Source of the DNA: Bacteroidales bacterium
GTDB lineage: Bacteria > Bacteroidota > Bacteroidia > Bacteroidales > Muribaculaceae
Direction: 5' to 3'
DNA: 64,000 bases
Assembly (NCBI GenBank): GCA_014800245.1
Contig: JAAVGM010000026.1
Location: forward strand, 1-64,000
A program made the translations under genes and the position numbers. The notes under the pieces are model-generated. The model made no database searches. It had not been told where the DNA came from and saw only the letters and a list, made by a program, of their open reading frames with translations. Below, piece by piece: positions 9,239 through 18,533 of the stretch. Every line of letters begins with the position of its first letter. The stretch's first letter is position 1.

Positions 9239-11287
9239 TTATTTCTTCTGCGAGTTGTAACGAGAGATACCTGAGCGGAGGAACTGCAAATATTTCGGAA
9301 CGTTCTCATCATATCCGTAAGGTTGAGCAAGAGGTTTGCCGTTGTTGTCAACCAATACATAATATGGCTGGGCATTTGCACCAAATTTAGAACGTTCGAG
9401 ATAGCTCCATTTATCTCCATATGTGCGGAGGGTGCGCTCAGTGCCATCCGATTCCTTCACCTCAATGGGCTCGGGCAGAGGCTTCTTATCATCCACCATA
9501 AGGGTGATTAGCACATAGTCGTTTTCAATGATTGATTTCACTTCAGGATTAGTCCATACAGCAGCCTCCATCTTTCGGCAGTTGACGCAACCAAACCCGG
9601 AGAAGTCGATCATAACCGGTTTATTAAGTTCTTGCGCCATTCTCATACCCTCTTCATAGTCGGAAGATGTGGCATGTACGCTTCCTTCATAGAGGTTGAA
9701 ATCCTGAGTGGAAACCGGAGGAGCGAATGCGCTTATGCTCTTAAGGGGCGCACCCCAAAGACCGGGGAGCATATACACTGCAAATGCGAGCGAGATACAT
9801 GCGAGCATAAAGCGAGGCACACTTACTTTTTCCACTTTGGAATCATGAGGGAAGGTGATCTTTCCGAGGAGATAGATGCCAAGGAGCGCGAATATAACAA
9901 TCCAAAGAGAAACGAACACCTCTCTATCAAGTATTCTCCATCCGTAAGCAAGGTCGGCAACAGAGAGGAACTTTAAAGCGAGAGCCAACTCCAGGAAGCC
10001 AAGTACAACCTTGACAGTATTCATCCAGCCACCGCTCTTTGGCACTGACTTAAGAATAGTCGGGAAGATGGCGAAGAGTGTGAAAGGAAGGGCAAGAGCA
10101 AGCGAGAATCCAAACATTCCTATGGCAGGAGAGATGAAATTGGATGTTGCAGCTGCCTCTACAAGCAGGGTTCCGATGATCGGACCTGTGCAAGAGAAGG
10201 ATACGAGGGCAAGCGTGAATGCCATAAAGAAGATGCTGAGATATCCGGTGGTGGAGTCAACCTTTGAATCCATCTTATTGCTCCATGATGCAGGGAGAGT
10301 GATTTCAAATCCACCCATGAACGAAATTGCAAAGAGAACAAGAAGAAGGAAGAAGGCAATGTTGAAGCCGGCCGAAGTAGCAAGTTCGTTGAGAGCGGAT
10401 GCTCCGAAGATTGCAGTGACAATAAGACCGAGCAAAACGTATATCACTATGATAGATGCTCCATAAGTCACAGCCGCCATGATTGATTTGCGTCGTGTCT
10501 TATTCTGTTTCAAGAAGAAACTTACTGTCATCGGAATCATAGGCCAGACACAGGGAGTGACCAATGCAATGAGACCTCCCAAGAAACCGGCGATGAATAT
10601 ATACCATAGAGAGCGGCCTTGCTGAGAAGGATCGTCCTTGAAAACCTTGAATTCAGCCTCAACATTATCCCACCATCCTGATGTGTCGGCATTAGAGAGG
10701 TTGACACCCGGCACCAATGGAGCGTTAGCAGATTGAAGAGAATCTATCATCTCTGCCACTCCCTCAGCTTGGGAAGCGTCCGACTCATCAGCCTTAGTTT
10801 CCTCTTTCAATCCTTCTTTAGCCTCCTCTTCCTTTTTATCATTGGCTAAAGGAGACTTTCCTTCGAATTTGTGAGAGCCGAAAACCTGAAAACAACTTCC
10901 ATCATTGCAAACCTGTCCTGTGATCTCAACTTTAGCTGTGTAGGTGGGGGCAGTTGCCTTCAATTTCTGGGTAAATTTGACTGTCCCGGTCCAATAGTGT
11001 TCCTCTACTCCGAAAATATCATTGAATTCCTTGGAATACGCCTTGTCGGGGGTAGGTTTGCCCACAAGGGAGCACCCCTTAAGGTCGAAGGTCATGACGA
11101 GAGGGTTCGAACCCATTTCGGGGTTATCGAAAGCGTAGAGATGAAAACCGCGTTCAATTTTTGCAGTAATCTCTAACGAAGGATCAGCGGTATTGTCTCC
11201 TATGAGTTTATACGACCAATCCACATTGCCCGCTTTACAAACAAGCGTCAGCATCAATACCGTGAAGATTGAAAGAAATTTCTTCAT
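9239..11287 (-). CDS. dsbD: Thiol:disulfide interchange protein DsbD
   Basis: N-terminal DsbD alpha-like domain, CcdA-like TM region (LVTPCVWPMIPMTVSFFL; SFSCTGPIIG), C-terminal thioredoxin GFGCVNCRKME. Confidence 0.93.
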   Translation of the reverse strand: MKKFLSIFTVLMLTLVCKAGNVDWSYKLIGDNTADPSLEITAKIERGFHLYAFDNPEMGSNPLVMTFDLKGCSLVGKPTPDKAYSKEFNDIFGVEEHYWTGTVKFTQKLKATAPTYTAKVEITGQVCNDGSCFQVFGSHKFEGKSPLANDKKEEEAKEGLKEETKADESDASQAEGVAEMIDSLQSANAPLVPGVNLSNADTSGWWDNVEAEFKVFKDDPSQQGRSLWYIFIAGFLGGLIALVTPCVWPMIPMTVSFFLKQNKTRRKSIMAAVTYGASIIVIYVLLGLIVTAIFGASALNELATSAGFNIAFFLLLVLFAISFMGGFEITLPASWSNKMDSKVDSTTGYLSIFFMAFTLALVSFSCTGPIIGTLLVEAAATSNFISPAIGMFGFSLALALPFTLFAIFPTILKSVPKSGGWMNTVKVVLGFLELALALKFLSVADLAYGWRILDREVFVSLWIVIFALLGIYLLGKITFPHDSKVEKVSVPRFMLACISLAFAVYMLPGLWGAPLKSISAFAPPVSTQDFNLYEGSVHATSSDYEEGMRMAQELNKPVMIDFSGFGCVNCRKMEAAVWTNPEVKSIIENDYVLITLMVDDKKPLPEPIEVKESDGTERTLRTYGDKWSYLERSKFGANAQPYYVLVDNNGKPLAQPYGYDENVPKYLQFLRSGISRYNSQKK

Positions 11288-11325
11288 AGATGTATGGTTG
11301 ATTAATATGGTTGTTTTTATTTTTA

Positions 11326-11357
11326 TTTGCGAATTTAATCAAATGTTGTTATATTTG
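11326..11357 (+). promoter_or_regulatory. Bacteroidetes promoter TTTG-N20-TATATTTG for the ior operon
   Basis: TTTG 11326-11329; TATATTTG 11350-11357; ~165-nt leader to iorA. Confidence 0.6.
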
Positions 11358-11527
11358 CAATGATTAAATCTAATACTTGCAAAATTTTGTTAGATAATTT
11401 TCTTTTTTAGTCTGAAAAGACTAAGATTTAAAGAACCTAACGAAAGAAAAGCAACTAAATTATTTTCAATTTTCCGAAATGATCGGAGATGAAATAGAAT
11501 AATGATAATACCTTAAATATACCACGC

Positions 11528-13141
11528 ATGAACACGAAAAAGTTGTTATTGGGGGATGAGGCTCTTGCTTTGGGCGCCCTTCATGCCGGTCTATCGGGAG
11601 CATATGCTTATCCCGGTACGCCTTCAACAGAGATCATGGAATTTATCCAGCAGTCGCCAATCACAAAGGAGAGGGGGATTCATTCCCATTGGTCGTCGAA
11701 TGAGAAGACGGCTGTAGAGGAAGCGCTCGGAATGTCGTATTGTGGCAAAAGAGCAATCACCTCCATGAAGCATGTTGGCTTGAATGTGGCTGCTGATCCG
11801 TTTGTAAACTCTGCAATGACAGGTGCAAATGGAGGTCTGCTCGTTATTGCAGCCGACGACCCTTCCATGCATTCCTCTCAGAATGAACAGGATTCAAGAT
11901 TTTATGCTGATTTTGCAATGATTCCGGCATTGGAGCCCTCCAATCAGCAGGAAGCATATGATATGGCAGCATATGGATTTAATCTTTCCGAACAATTCCA
12001 GATTCCGGTGATGGTTCGCTTGGTGACTCGTCTCAGTCATAGCCGTGCCGTGGTTGAAACGTCGGAAGAAGTGAAAGAGGAGAATGTGCTTCACTATCCT
12101 GAACGTCCCAAACAGTGGGTGCTTATGCCGGCTATGTCGAAGATCCGTAACAAACAGCTCATCGCAGATTTTGATGATCTTCAGATCGTATCCGACAAAT
12201 CTCCTTTCAATCGCTACGAAGAGGGTAAGGACACTCGTATCGGTATTGTGGTTAGCGGCATTGCCTATAACTATCTTCAGGAGGCATTCCCGAAGGGGGT
12301 TCCGTTCCCTGTGGTGAAGGTGAGCCAGTATCCTTTGCCCAAGAAGCTCATCAGTCGCCTTTATAATGAATGCGATTCGCTTCTCGTAATAGAGGAAGGA
12401 CAGCCATTTATTGAAAAGCAACTTCGCGGACTCCTTGATGCCGGCAAGCCTGTGATGGGTAAGTTCACCGGAGAATTGAATCGCGACGGCGAGCTTAATC
12501 CCGATATTATAAGGAATCTCTTCATGTCGATTGCTCCCGAATATATGGAGCTCGAATCAATGAAGCGTAATATTCCGGCAAAGAATGTGGTTTCTCGTCC
12601 GCCCGCATTGTGTCAGGGTTGCGGTCATAGAGATGTCTATGGCGCTCTCAATGAAGTGCTGGAAGGATATGAGAATGCAAAAGTGTTTGGCGATATAGGC
12701 TGCTACACGCTTGGATTCCTTAGTCCGTTCAATTCAATTGACACTTGCGTTGACATGGGTGCATCAATCACAATGGCAAAGGGTGCGGCAGATGCAGGTC
12801 AGCATCCGGCTGTGGCAATAATCGGAGATTCTACATTCACTCATAGCGGTATGACCGGTCTGCTTGATGCCATCAACGAGAACTCACCGATCACTGTGAT
12901 TATCTCAGACAATCTCACCACAGGTATGACTGGAGGTCAGGATTCCCAGGGAACAGGCAAGATTGAGGAAATATGTCTTGGCCTTGGAGCTGCTCCCGAA
13001 CATGTCCGCACAATCGATTCCCTCCCGAAGAATCATGATGAGATGGTCAAGCTCTTCAAAGAGGAGATCGATTATCCCGGCTTGTCGGTAATAGTGTCGA
13101 GAAGAGAGTGTATCCAGACAGCTCGAAGAAAGAAAAGCTGA
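11528..13141 (+). CDS. iorA: Indolepyruvate:ferredoxin oxidoreductase alpha subunit
   Basis: AYAYPGTPSTEIMEFI; TPP-binding region PPALCQGCGHRDVYGAL...GDIGCYTLG...GDSTFTHSGMTGLLDAINENSPITVIISDN. Confidence 0.92.
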   Translation: MNTKKLLLGDEALALGALHAGLSGAYAYPGTPSTEIMEFIQQSPITKERGIHSHWSSNEKTAVEEALGMSYCGKRAITSMKHVGLNVAADPFVNSAMTGANGGLLVIAADDPSMHSSQNEQDSRFYADFAMIPALEPSNQQEAYDMAAYGFNLSEQFQIPVMVRLVTRLSHSRAVVETSEEVKEENVLHYPERPKQWVLMPAMSKIRNKQLIADFDDLQIVSDKSPFNRYEEGKDTRIGIVVSGIAYNYLQEAFPKGVPFPVVKVSQYPLPKKLISRLYNECDSLLVIEEGQPFIEKQLRGLLDAGKPVMGKFTGELNRDGELNPDIIRNLFMSIAPEYMELESMKRNIPAKNVVSRPPALCQGCGHRDVYGALNEVLEGYENAKVFGDIGCYTLGFLSPFNSIDTCVDMGASITMAKGAADAGQHPAVAIIGDSTFTHSGMTGLLDAINENSPITVIISDNLTTGMTGGQDSQGTGKIEEICLGLGAAPEHVRTIDSLPKNHDEMVKLFKEEIDYPGLSVIVSRRECIQTARRKKS

Positions 13142-13166
13142 TGTAACCCCAAAATATAAAAATAAA

Positions 13167-13748
13167 ATGAAGACAGATATCATCCTGGCCGGAGTAGGAG
13201 GTCAGGGCATCCTTTCAATAGCTACAATTTTGGGGGCGGCTGCTCTCGAAGAGAATCTTTATTTGAAGCAGGCAGAAGTGCATGGCATGAGCCAGCGTGG
13301 TGGAGACGTCCAATCTAACTTGCGTATAAGCTCTGAGCCGATTCACTCGGATCTTATCCCTTTAGGTGGGGCTGACCTTATTGTGTCGCTCGAACCAATG
13401 GAGGCTTTGAGATATGTAGAGTATCTTGCTCCGGAAGGGTGGGTTGTGACAAATACCAATCCTTTCGTGAATATCCCGAATTATCCTGAAATGGAGGCAG
13501 TGGAGGGCGAACTTAATGCGCTTCCGCATGTAGTGGCTTTCAATATGGATGAAAAGGCTAAGGAACTTCTTTCCCCAAGAAGCTCTAACATGATTCTTCT
13601 TGGAGCGGCGTCTCCTTTCATACAAATCGCCCCTGAGAAGATTGAGGATGCTATTCGCAAAGTGTTCGGGAGAAAAGGGGAGAAGATTGTAGAGTCAAAT
13701 GTTAAAGCGTTCCATGCCGGGCGTGAAATAGCAATGAAAAAATCCTGA
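13167..13748 (+). CDS. iorB: Indolepyruvate oxidoreductase beta subunit
   Basis: DIILAGVGGQGILSIATILG...HGMSQRGGDVQSNLRIS; adjacent to iorA. Confidence 0.92.
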   Translation: MKTDIILAGVGGQGILSIATILGAAALEENLYLKQAEVHGMSQRGGDVQSNLRISSEPIHSDLIPLGGADLIVSLEPMEALRYVEYLAPEGWVVTNTNPFVNIPNYPEMEAVEGELNALPHVVAFNMDEKAKELLSPRSSNMILLGAASPFIQIAPEKIEDAIRKVFGRKGEKIVESNVKAFHAGREIAMKKS

Positions 13749-13753
13749 CAGCA

Positions 13754-15064
13754 ATGTTTCCACTAAATAATGATACCTTGAACGACGCAATCAAGCGTCG
13801 TTCAATCATCGATATCACTTCTGCCACAATACGCCAGGTGTGCGCATTAGCAGCCGATCTTGAGAATGAAGCGGATGAAAAGATGGTTCATCTTGAGATG
13901 GGAAATCCGGGGTTGCCGGCAGAGAACGTTGGATTAGAGGCAGAAATAGCTGCATTGCAGAATGGAGTTGCTAATATATATCCCAATATCGCCGGTATTC
14001 CGGAATTGAAAACCTGGGGTTCCCGTTTTATCAAGGCATTCCTTGATATAGAGATTCCTGCAAAGGATATAATACCGACAGTGGGCTCAATGCAGGGAAG
14101 CTTCACAATGATGCTCCTTCTAAAGCAGCGCATAGAGGGGAAAGACACGATGCTCTTTATCAATCCGGGGTTCCCTGCTCAGAGAAATCAGGCTAAACTT
14201 CTTGGTCTTAAGGAGGAAGCTTTCGATATTTATTCATATCGAGGCAAAAAGCTTGAAGAGAAACTTGAAAGCATCCTGAGCAAGGGTAATATCACGGCAA
14301 TGATATATAGCAACCCCAATAATCCCGCATGGACCAACCTTACGGAGGAGGAGCTTGAAATCATTGGCCGGATGGCCACAAAATATGATGTTATTGTTCT
14401 TGAGGATCTTGCATATTTCGGAATGGACTTCCGCAAGGATATTGGTCATCCCGGTGTGCCTCCCTTCGGCTCAACTTGTGCTCGATACACAGACAATTAC
14501 ATTCTCCTTCTTTCTGCATCCAAGATATTCAGCTATGCCGGACAAAGAATCGCACTTGTCTGCATGAGCGAAAAGGTGGCGGATCGTCATTATGAGGCTC
14601 TTGAAAAGTTTTATGAGATGCCCTCATTTGGAGATGCATATGTATTTGGAGTGCTGTATTGCGCCTCTTCCGGAACAGCTCATTCGGCTCAATACGCTCT
14701 GGCAGCTATGCTTGAAAAGGCTGTGAAAGGTGAGCTTCCTTTTGTGGATCATTGCCGTGAATATGCAAAGAAGGCGGAGAGGGCAAAGAAGAGTTTCACT
14801 GATAACGGATTTCATCTTGTTTATGAATTTGATGGAGAGGAGCCTATTTCAGATGGATTCTTCTTTACAATGGGTTATCCGGGGATGTCGGCGAAAGAGC
14901 TTCAGCTCGAACTCCTGCGTTATGGGGTAGCGTCCATCTCATTGCCCTCCACCGGAAGCGAACAGCCCGGTGTGAGAGTATGTGTATCGATGCTTAGAAG
15001 CGAAGATGATTTTGTTAAACTTGAAAGATTCCTCAAGAAGTTTAACGAAGATCATAAGAAATAA
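13754..15064 (+). CDS. Class I/II pyridoxal-phosphate aminotransferase
   Basis: YSNPNNPAWTNLTEEEL; LEDLAYFGMD; SASKIFSYAGQRIAL (PLP lysine region). Confidence 0.9.
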   Translation: MFPLNNDTLNDAIKRRSIIDITSATIRQVCALAADLENEADEKMVHLEMGNPGLPAENVGLEAEIAALQNGVANIYPNIAGIPELKTWGSRFIKAFLDIEIPAKDIIPTVGSMQGSFTMMLLLKQRIEGKDTMLFINPGFPAQRNQAKLLGLKEEAFDIYSYRGKKLEEKLESILSKGNITAMIYSNPNNPAWTNLTEEELEIIGRMATKYDVIVLEDLAYFGMDFRKDIGHPGVPPFGSTCARYTDNYILLLSASKIFSYAGQRIALVCMSEKVADRHYEALEKFYEMPSFGDAYVFGVLYCASSGTAHSAQYALAAMLEKAVKGELPFVDHCREYAKKAERAKKSFTDNGFHLVYEFDGEEPISDGFFFTMGYPGMSAKELQLELLRYGVASISLPSTGSEQPGVRVCVSMLRSEDDFVKLERFLKKFNEDHKK

Positions 15065-15082
15065 ATTAAAAGGTCCAGATCC

Positions 15083-16396
15083 ATGGAAAATAATGTAAAA
15101 TATATGACAGCCGATGAGGCAGTCCGACTGATTGAAAGCGGCGACCATATCTATATTCAAGGTTCGACTTCGATTCCTGAAATCCTTCTTGATGCTTTGG
15201 CAAAAAGAGCACTCGAACAAGGCGACCTTAAGGATATCACAGTATATTCGGCCTTTGCAGTGGCCCGCAGACCGTCACCTTTATGTCAGCCGGCCCTTAA
15301 GGATATCTTCTTTCAGGATTCGTTCTTTGTATCTAATTCTGTAAGGGAATGGATAGCGAAAGGGTATGGATCCGTGACCCCAAAGTTTCTTGGAGAGGTG
15401 CCTGAGCTTTTCCGTGACGGGACATGTCGTGTAGATGTAGCGCTTATCAACTGTTCGCTTCCTAATGAAGAAGGGGTGGTAAGCTTCGGAGTATCTGCCG
15501 ATCTCGCCACAAGCGCAGTGGAATGTGCTAATTGCGTGATTGCTCAGATTAATCCTCAGGTTCCGTTCACTCCCGGAGATGCTACCATACATCTTTCTCA
15601 ACTATCAGCCGCAGTGATGGTGGACGATCCTTTGGTAGAGGTGCCCACAGCTATCCCCACAGAAAAAGAGATAAGCATAGGCAATTATATTGCCGAACTC
15701 ATTCCTGACGGGGCCACACTCCAGATCGGAGTGGGCGGCATTCCAAATGCTGTGATTCGTGCTTTGTCAAATCATAAACATCTCGGACTTCACACAGAGG
15801 CTATGACCGATGGAGTGCTTCCTCTTCTTGAAAAGGGGATAATCGACAATTCCCTAAAGAAGGTTATGCCGGGAAAATCTGTGGCTTCTCTTGCCTTGGG
15901 CTCACGGGCTCTATATGATTATCTTGATGGGAATGATGATATTATCTTCAAAGATGTGGCTTGGACCAACAATCCATTCATCATTGCTCAGAATCCGAAG
16001 GTGATGTCAATTAATTCATGTCTTGAGATTGATCTCACGGGGCAGGTTTGTGCTGACTCAATCGGCAAGAAGATTTTTTCAGGAGTCGGAGGTCAGCATG
16101 ATTTTGTATATGGTTCGTCGAGAAGTGAAGGAGGGTTGTCTTTCCTTGCAATGCTTGCCACCACCAATAAAGGATTGAATAAGATCAAACCGGTTCTAAC
16201 AGAAGGCGCCGGAGTGGTGACCACTCGTTTCCAGACAAATTATATTGTCACAGAGTATGGCGCGGTGAATCTGAGAGGGAAGAATCTTGCGGAACGAGCA
16301 AAACTGATGATTTCCATCGCGGCACCCGAATTCAGAGAAGAACTCGAGCGAGAGGCTGCCGAGCGATATGGTCAAGCATTTTTGAGATTGCGATAA
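15083..16396 (+). CDS. Acetyl-CoA hydrolase/CoA-transferase family protein
   Basis: LQIGVGGIPNAVIRAL; HTEAMTDGVLPLLEKG; FSGVGGQHDFVYGSSRSEGG; IVTEYGAVNLRGKNLAERAK. Confidence 0.9.
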   Translation: MENNVKYMTADEAVRLIESGDHIYIQGSTSIPEILLDALAKRALEQGDLKDITVYSAFAVARRPSPLCQPALKDIFFQDSFFVSNSVREWIAKGYGSVTPKFLGEVPELFRDGTCRVDVALINCSLPNEEGVVSFGVSADLATSAVECANCVIAQINPQVPFTPGDATIHLSQLSAAVMVDDPLVEVPTAIPTEKEISIGNYIAELIPDGATLQIGVGGIPNAVIRALSNHKHLGLHTEAMTDGVLPLLEKGIIDNSLKKVMPGKSVASLALGSRALYDYLDGNDDIIFKDVAWTNNPFIIAQNPKVMSINSCLEIDLTGQVCADSIGKKIFSGVGGQHDFVYGSSRSEGGLSFLAMLATTNKGLNKIKPVLTEGAGVVTTRFQTNYIVTEYGAVNLRGKNLAERAKLMISIAAPEFREELEREAAERYGQAFLRLR

Positions 16397-16422
16397 CTGA
16401 TTGAGAATTCTGCATTTATAAG

Positions 16423-16451
16423 GTGTCCGGCTCAGGTCGGACACTTTTTTT
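16423..16451 (+). terminator. Intrinsic terminator of the ior operon
   Basis: GTGTCCG-gctcaggt-CGGACAC followed by TTTTTTT. Confidence 0.85.
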
Positions 16452-16605
16452 ATATTTTTTTAATATTTTATGAACCATTATTAAGCAAAGATGTTATTAT
16501 ATGTGGAGACAGGCTTAAAGGAGTTCCTCTCAATAGAGTTAGTCTCACTAAACTTAGGCTTTAGGATTAAGCAGTAAAATCATCGTTACTAAAAATAGAA
16601 AAGGT

Positions 16606-16728
16606 ATGAAAAAGAAAATTCTTGATGCACTTAAAAATGCCCTTGACAAATTGGCTAACGTGAACAACGATTTAAGTTTGCAGCCTGTTCCGGTAAGGGT
16701 GAACAATCGATTTGGGAGAAATTTCTAA
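16606..16728 (+). CDS. Putative 40-aa small protein, not in ORF track
   Basis: ATG...TAA: MKKKILDALKNALDKLANVNNDLSLQPVPVRVNNRFGRNF; purine-rich stretch (agaaaaggt) upstream; basic C-terminus. Confidence 0.45.
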   Translation: MKKKILDALKNALDKLANVNNDLSLQPVPVRVNNRFGRNF

Positions 16729-16853
16729 ATTGAGCAAGGAATTCATTTAATTCCGTTGGTTATTTCTTTGGGATGGGTTTAGAAAAGAAATTATTTAATT
16801 AAAAGAAAGTTGTTGTGGGCGGCCAAGAGGGTCGCCTTAAATGTTTTATAGCA

Positions 16854-17810
16854 ATGAATATTTTTCATCATAATCATAGCCATAATGATAGCGAACTTAC
16901 AAGAGCATTGTCTGATTCAGCAAATAAACAAAGCAGCAGAATTCGGAGAATAGTAATTGTGGGATGCATTATTAATGCACTGCTTATGATTCTCAAACTT
17001 ACGGCCGGTTATTTCGGACACAGCGATGCATTGATGGCGGATGGCTATCATTCTTTGAATGATTTTGGAGCCGATCTTATAATGCTTCTTTTTATTGGAA
17101 TCTCTTTTAAAAAGGCAGATGGTCGATACTCATATGGATATGGTAAATATGAAACGTTTTCTACTTTCCTGATTTCTGTATTTCTATTATTTGTGGCAGT
17201 TCATATCTCTGAAGAGGCTATTGAAGCGATCATAGAATATAACAATGGTGTTATTCTTCCGCAGCCGGATATATGGACGGTGGTTGTAGTGGTCATTTCA
17301 ATGTTTGCCAAAGAGTTTCTATTCCGTTATTATAGACATGGTGCGAAGACCACTTCCACTATGGCGCTCCTGACAAACGCATGGCATCATAGAAGCGATG
17401 CTATGGCTTCTGTAGCCACTTTGATTGGTGTTTCCTTTGCACATTTCTTAGGAGAACCGTGGAGAATTCTTGATCCGATCGCTTCTCTCGTCTTAGTGAT
17501 ATTTATAGTGGTTGCTGCTTTTCGGATGCTTAAACCTGCGTTCATTGAATTGATGGACCATTCATGCAATGGGGAGATGGTGGTAAAAGCGGAAAATATA
17601 GTAAAATCAATTCCGGGCGTCAGGTCTCTTATTCATACAAAATCTAGAAAAAACGGACACTTTTATATTTTCGACTTCACTATTGGAATAGATCCCAAAC
17701 TGACAGTGGAAGAGGGATGGAAAATCTCAGAGACTATTCAGGAGAGACTTCATGAAGAATTAGGAAAGAATATGCTTATAAGCATAAATACGGCTCCGTG
17801 TAAGCAATAG
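16854..17810 (+). CDS. Cation diffusion facilitator family transporter
   Basis: GYFGHSDALMADGYHSLNDFGADLIMLL; HHRSDAMASVATLIGV; ATG 16854 preferred over the GTG 16815 of the ORF track. Confidence 0.92.
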   Translation: MNIFHHNHSHNDSELTRALSDSANKQSSRIRRIVIVGCIINALLMILKLTAGYFGHSDALMADGYHSLNDFGADLIMLLFIGISFKKADGRYSYGYGKYETFSTFLISVFLLFVAVHISEEAIEAIIEYNNGVILPQPDIWTVVVVVISMFAKEFLFRYYRHGAKTTSTMALLTNAWHHRSDAMASVATLIGVSFAHFLGEPWRILDPIASLVLVIFIVVAAFRMLKPAFIELMDHSCNGEMVVKAENIVKSIPGVRSLIHTKSRKNGHFYIFDFTIGIDPKLTVEEGWKISETIQERLHEELGKNMLISINTAPCKQ

Positions 17811-17929
17811 GGAAGGTTTTCTCCAAGAAAAGATACTCAGGGGTAATGGTATGAAGTTTTGAGTAATTAAAATATTTTATTAAATTCGCACTATATATAT
17901 TTAACAAGACTAAATTAAAAAACTAACTA

Positions 17930-18502
17930 ATGAAAAAGATTGCCATATTTGCATCCGGGAATGGATCAAATGCCGAGAATATCATAAGGTATTTCCGGGA
18001 AAAAGATAGGGGAGCAGAAGTTGTGGTCGTGGTATGTAACCGTAGGGAAGCCGGAGTGTATCAGAGAGCCGAAAATTTAGGGGTTCCTGCAGTTTATGTT
18101 CCCAAGAAAGATATCAATGATGAAGAAATAATGATAGGTATTCTAAAGGAATATAAGGTGGATTTCATAGTTTTGGCCGGCTTCATGCTTATGATTCCTG
18201 ATTTTCTTCTTGCCCATTACCCCAATAAAATGATAAATATCCATCCATCCCTTCTTCCCAAATATGGAGGAAAAGGGATGTATGGACATTATGTTCATGA
18301 AGCCGTTGTGGCAAACAAAGAGAGCGAGACAGGAATCACCATTCATTATGTAAGCGAAAAATGCGATGAGGGGGAGCCTATTTTTCAAGCTTCAACAATG
18401 GTTTCCCCTGATGATTCGCCGGCAGATGTAGAAGCTAAGATTCATCAACTTGAGAAAGAACATTTCCCAAGAATCGTTGAAGAAGTGGTTTCGCTTCTTT
18501 AA
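17930..18502 (+). CDS. purN: Phosphoribosylglycinamide formyltransferase
   Basis: IAIFASGNGSNAENII; INIHPSLLPKYGGKGMYG; SETGITIHYVSEKCDEG. Confidence 0.95.
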   Translation: MKKIAIFASGNGSNAENIIRYFREKDRGAEVVVVVCNRREAGVYQRAENLGVPAVYVPKKDINDEEIMIGILKEYKVDFIVLAGFMLMIPDFLLAHYPNKMINIHPSLLPKYGGKGMYGHYVHEAVVANKESETGITIHYVSEKCDEGEPIFQASTMVSPDDSPADVEAKIHQLEKEHFPRIVEEVVSLL

Positions 18503-18533
18503 TCTAATTTAAGAGTCAATCCAATAAATGGTT

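Noticed and set aside
9632-10466. Plus-strand ORFs of 114 and 151 aa
   Set aside because: Antisense to dsbD; no RBS and unnatural composition.
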